A stretch of 64,000 bases of DNA, from the NCBI GenBank assembly GCA_947652115.1, contig OX393563.1:25767549-25831548 (forward strand). The letters run 5' to 3'. A program made the translations under genes and the position numbers. Below the pieces are notes generated by a model that had not been told where the DNA came from, made no database searches, and saw only the letters and a program-made list of their open reading frames with translations. Shown one piece after another: positions 62,752-64,000 of this stretch. Each line of letters begins with the position of its first letter. Within the stretch, counting starts at the first letter, position 1. The stretch is from Blastomussa wellsi (taxonomy: Eukaryota; Cnidaria; Anthozoa; Scleractinia; Plerogyridae).

Positions 62752-63701
62752 GATGACGATGATAATGGCGACAGTGATGGTGATGATGACATGGATGATG
62801 CAAAGGCTGTTGAAGTGGAACTTTCTAATGGTATACGCAACAACTTACAATGTAACAATTATATTTTTATGTACGTTTGTCTTTTCCAAAGCATTTATTC
62901 GCATCCAACAACGTTGTAGGAGATGCAAAAACTTGGCATGCAAATGTTATCACAGTTCGCCCATATCAAATGCTACATAGCTACTTATAACATTGTACAA
63001 TTAAAACGCAATGTCATTGCAACAGAGAGGTATTGCTGAAATTGCAAGAAATCTTACCTCGTGTTTCCCAGTGGAATGAAAAGATCGCGAAATCAAAAGA
63101 GATCAAGGATGGTTACAGATGGAGAGAATAAGGTTTACTGCAACTTTTCAAAATACGCAAATCAAATTAAATTATCAGTTCCTCCAGCAATTAACAAGTT
63201 ATTTACAGTAATTATAAATTTCTTAATATTTGTCGTAGCCTTAGATTAAGCAAAATAATTATATTTGATGCAGTCATGTAATCTAAACAGTTTGTGGACA
63301 TTTGTGTTCAGGAAAAGGAAACAAAGAACATCCCACTGTTCGTGTTGCATTTTTTTTTCGTTATTTTGTGAAGTAACATTTGATTTAATGTTTCTGTTAT
63401 TTATTCCCAGAAACAGCTGATGATTATGGCATGACAGGTTAGTGAACTGATAAATGTCCTGCTGTCAATAATATGCCATGCCACGCCACACGCCATTGAA
63501 GTTTTGATTTTGTTGTGGACAGGTCTTTTCTCATGCCTTCACTTCCTTGTTTATGAAAGCTGGAATTCTTATCCATTTTTGGAGTTGATGCTTGGATATG
63601 TGAAAGATGATAAGTCCATTATGAACGTCTTTGACTGTCATGGCCGCACAGCGCTCCATTTAGCAATCAAGTGGAGAAATAGCAAAGCTGCTAAGCTTAT
63701 G
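32363..63701 (+). CDS. Large nuclear-type ankyrin-repeat protein (at least 25 exons, continues beyond window)
   Basis: Exons by translation: 32363-32950, 36847-37015, 37512-37824, 37989-38094, 40104-40270, 40865-40949, 43138-43284, 48904-49020, 50147-50224, 50805-50968, 51602-51824, 52668-52824, 54089-54297, 56988-57215, 57933-57977, 58514-58666, 59152-59298, 60004-60171, 60603-60752, 60923-61027, 61519-61551, 61896-61961, 62596-62830, 63411-63437, 63523-63701. All have GT-AG borders and compatible phases, giving 1,353 residues so far. Residues about 150-215 form a Tudor/BAH-like barrel; 252-356 are acidic, then Lys/Pro-rich like a nuclear localisation linker. Ankyrin repeats span about 365-1350 (canonical at 645-841: TPLMIACKHG, ALMLAAAKGHLDVV, NTPIHYAAAYG). 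Ankyrin plus WGR plus PARP proteins (C. elegans PME-5 type) are one candidate, but no catalytic domain lies in the window. The exon 23 end is uncertain: a GTAAGG at 62642 is an alternative donor. Confidence 0.8.
35257..35670. mobile_element. MITE with GCATACCTGCCAAC ends
   Basis: Left GCATACCTGCCAAC (35257) and right GTTGGCAGGTATGC (to 35670) are inverted. CTTTTG/CTTTTTTG sequences outside could be an imperfect 8-bp duplication (hAT-like). A related fragment with CCGGGAGACTCCCGGATAAT is at 36480-36520. Both lie in intron 1 of the ankyrin gene. Confidence 0.6.
35909..36178. repeat. Inverted repeat around two tandem GATTGGCTATTACA blocks
   Basis: The arms contain GGAGCCCATGAGAAGGAGCC, GTCAACCCTGTCCCGTATCT and their inverted partners. 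The centre has two direct copies of CACATGATTGGCTATTACA. Probably a MITE in intron 1 of the ankyrin gene. Confidence 0.6.
38208..38408. repeat. Degenerate GATCTCGCC repeat tract
   Basis: About ten variants of AGATCTCGCC / GATCTTGCCGAGATCTC in both orientations over 200 bp of intron 4. No unit length is constant. Confidence 0.7.
39473..39973. mobile_element. MITE with inverted, self-complementary ends (GCAACCT...CCAGGGTCTC)
   Basis: Terminal blocks 39473-39536 and 39911-39973 are inverted copies, and each is itself a hairpin (CCAGGGTCTC...GAGAGACCCTGG). Non-coding. A 67-bp direct repeat (39790-39856 and 39970-40036) links its interior to the flank just upstream of ankyrin-gene exon 5. Confidence 0.65.
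41171..41288. repeat. Perfect 35-bp-arm palindrome
   Basis: TTAAGAATTATTCCATGAGC and onward (41171-41205) is the exact reverse complement of 41254-41288. The 48-nt centre holds CGCGCTACGCGCTCG. It lies inside the Kolobok-like element and may be a nested fold-back. Confidence 0.8.
42015..42369 (-). pseudogene. THAP zinc-finger exon of the Kolobok-like element
   Basis: From a start at 42369 the minus-strand frame has the THAP layout: MNYCAAGG with a second Cys (VSCAN), a W-x2-F pair (NWTRFAL), DFVPNKSCLSSAHF with the last Cys and His, then a Pro after the domain. THAP domains bind DNA through a C2CH zinc site and occur in P and Kolobok transposases and in host regulators. The main frame ends at 42040, but a strong donor GTAAGT at 42014 follows a basic ERKRRR-coding stretch in another frame, so a small frameshift or stop has probably broken the exon. 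A basic minus-strand frame at 41559-41888 may be the next exon. Confidence 0.6.
42890..43090. repeat. Pyrimidine-rich TCCATCTGTCTGTCCGTC tract
   Basis: Imperfect repeats of CTGTC and CCATC lie just upstream of the exon 7 acceptor in intron 6. On the opposite strand it reads as GGATGGACAGA-type repeats. No coding meaning. Confidence 0.7.
43400..43847 (-). pseudogene. DIRS tyrosine recombinase, N-terminal part only
   Basis: The frame at 43847-43614 has the SAM-like core-binding pattern (SYTSAQAKFISFC, then a Leu-rich helix and YLSGVRALHIQ). A second frame to 43379 continues it after a frameshift. The catalytic Arg-His-x-x-Arg-Tyr part is absent. Confidence 0.6.
43967..44314 (-). pseudogene. 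DIRS RNase H domain
   Basis: Contains the acidic pattern of RNase H: SSDVAGSIGYGAYL (first Asp), AYKELFLVL (Glu) and FRSDNGTVVHIL (Asp). It is followed by an in-frame stop before the recombinase. Confidence 0.65.
44600..45105 (-). pseudogene. DIRS reverse transcriptase with altered YLDD motif
   Basis: The frame 45105-44692 includes LMAKFDVESAYSNVPVHP, holding the first catalytic Asp of the palm. After a frameshift the sequence reads LLHYLNDFITKG near 44640-44670, where a DIRS RT should have YLDD. The first Asp of that pair is Asn, so the enzyme would be dead even if the frame were open. Confidence 0.65.
47001..48740 (+). mobile_element. Crypton-type tyrosine recombinase element with terminal inverted repeats
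   Basis: A single-ORF YR element bounded by 21-bp inverted repeats with one mismatch: TATTATATACATACCGAGAT(T) at 47001-47021 and its complement at 48720-48740. AAT directly outside both ends may be a 3-bp duplication. Classical Cryptons are described without such repeats. Two TTTTCACTAGTGAAAA palindromes lie at about 47096-47162, upstream of the ORF. It is inside intron 7 of the ankyrin gene, same strand. Confidence 0.6.
47244..48417 (+). pseudogene. Crypton/KIAA1958-like tyrosine recombinase, interrupted
   Basis: The 224-codon frame 47244-47918 has the core-binding region and DUF3504-like start (LNTVWFNNTIHFGLRG with the catalytic-type Arg, RGCKEHREMCWGDV). After a frame break, 47935 onward reads NHSGRKTMIQTL (His-x-x-Arg box), then LS, a TGA stop, and HKNVQSITSYSTVS with the nucleophilic Tyr. 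The frame 48106-48417 gives the C-terminal tail. This family also founded host genes ZMYM2, QRICH1 and KCTD1. The TGA sits between the Arg box and the Tyr, probably replacing a Gly codon, so the recombinase is inactive. Confidence 0.75.
48744..48883. repeat. Hairpin element beside the Crypton-type element
   Basis: GTTATTTCACGGTT...CGATTTTTATTCAC and GTGAATAAAAATCG...AACCGTGAAATAAC form arms of about 60 bp around CGCTGCGCTCG. It starts three or four bases after the right inverted repeat of the YR element and ends 20 bp before exon 8. Confidence 0.75.
49112..49252. repeat. Palindromic element, copy 1
   Basis: TTGAGTTATGG...GGAAGTTTGGAGAGC at left pairs with the inverted CACTCCAAACTTCC...CATAACTTGATGGTGCACAGCTAA at right. 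A related copy is at 49467-49616. Both are in intron 8 of the ankyrin gene. Confidence 0.65.
49467..49616. repeat. Palindromic element, copy 2
   Basis: It has the same arm sequences as copy 1 (GGAAGTTTGGAGAGCA, CAACTTGATGGTGC-type end). The sequence downstream, TTTGATTCTGCGGCTCTGCT, also matches that after copy 1, so a block rather than just the hairpin was duplicated. Confidence 0.6.
53292..53459. mobile_element. Palindromic hAT-type MITE, copy B
   Basis: A 168-bp relative of 4810-4962, flanked by the 8-bp direct repeat TTACTGAA (53284-53291 and 53460-53467). The central hairpin again contains GATTTTGGCAGTCC. It is in intron 12 of the ankyrin gene. Confidence 0.75.
55094..56602 (+). pseudogene. 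PLE2 RT and GIY-YIG protein with one stop and a lost YIG motif
   Basis: One frame of 503 codons is broken only by a TAA at 55388-55390. RT motifs are FTMDITSLYTVIPNG (first Asp), AMGTKMG and YRPYIDDCIS (YIDD), then AFLDIKV. The C-terminal part has the paired-Cys region and reads YCITCTLC directly into ETGRRLGDRFREHL. In PLE1 about seven residues containing YIG stand between those blocks, so an in-frame deletion near 56350 has removed the motif. The N-terminal third of a PLE protein is missing. Confidence 0.8.
56698..56731 (+). ncRNA. Decayed hammerhead-like motif at the PLE2 3' end
   Basis: Same layout as 22283-22316: GCT, CCGACGA, GGGC-TAAT-GCTC helix II, then GAAAC followed by TTC where other copies have GTC. 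The change alters the cleavage triplet and the helix I partner, consistent with decay after insertion. Confidence 0.35.
62701..62800 (+). repeat. Coding (GAT/GAC)n tract encoding poly-Asp
   Basis: An imperfect GAT repeat inside exon 23 of the ankyrin gene, in frame, giving runs of 12 and 8 Asp. The frame stays open across it to a donor at 62831. The tract would be an acidic linker between ankyrin repeats. Confidence 0.7.
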
Positions 63702-64000
63702 GTATGGAACTAAGTTGCTTCATTCATTTCACATTGCATTTTATCATTCGTGGTAATTAAGTCAAAGGTCAAAGTCGCGACTGAATTCTGCATTCACGGA
63801 AATCTGCGGCATGGCATTTCAGGCCAGATTTTCTCAATGAAGAAATATTCACAAAACAAATTACGTCTGCATCACTAGTGCTTTTACTCTACACAAACAT
63901 AGAAAACGTGGATTAACTGTCAAGTGCATGTCATCCTTTGAACAAATACATTATCCGTTACTTTTTACGTCTGTCATAAAAAAATGTTCAGTCAACGTTA

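Overview
This is nuclear DNA from an invertebrate animal, most likely a cnidarian and probably an anthozoan such as a coral or anemone. The basis is AT-rich sequence, short exons with GT-AG introns, a clear HINT1 gene, and a dense mixed load of Penelope-like, DIRS, Crypton, Kolobok, Harbinger and hAT-type elements. The species is an inference. I ran no database search.

Layout. 1-6 kb: a minus-strand three-exon gene for a secreted protein with a cysteine-rich part and an aerolysin-like C-terminal part, with small MITEs in its introns. 6-16.5 kb: mostly non-coding, with one intronless 230-codon ORF of unknown function (10454-11146) and several small inverted-repeat elements. 16.7-18 kb: an intronless ATP-grasp ligase-like gene. 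19.5-27 kb: a transposon field, with a decayed Penelope-like retroelement (PLE) carrying RT and GIY-YIG domains, an inverted fragment of it, a head-to-head palindrome of PLE ends, and a nested stack (inverted PLE ends, then a Harbinger-like MITE, then a mariner-like MITE). 28.2-31.8 kb: HINT1 on the minus strand, three exons assembled by eye. 32.4 kb to the right edge: a large plus-strand gene of at least 25 exons (at least 1,353 codons, phases consistent at every junction). It encodes an acidic N-terminus with a Tudor/BAH-like segment, a Lys-rich nuclear-type linker and many ankyrin repeats, and it continues past the window.

HINT1 and the ankyrin gene are head to head with 574 bp between start codons, so they probably share a promoter region. 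The ankyrin gene's introns host most of the other transposons: a THAP-domain Kolobok-like element, a degenerate DIRS element on the opposite strand, a broken Crypton-type tyrosine recombinase with unexpected terminal inverted repeats, and a second 5'-truncated PLE.

The most interesting signal is in the PLE ends. Two different PLE terminal families share a compact motif built like a hammerhead ribozyme: a CYGAYGA core, a helix II hairpin, GAAACGTC, and helix I strands that pair and covary between the families. It departs from the textbook form by having essentially no helix III and one extra A before helix II.
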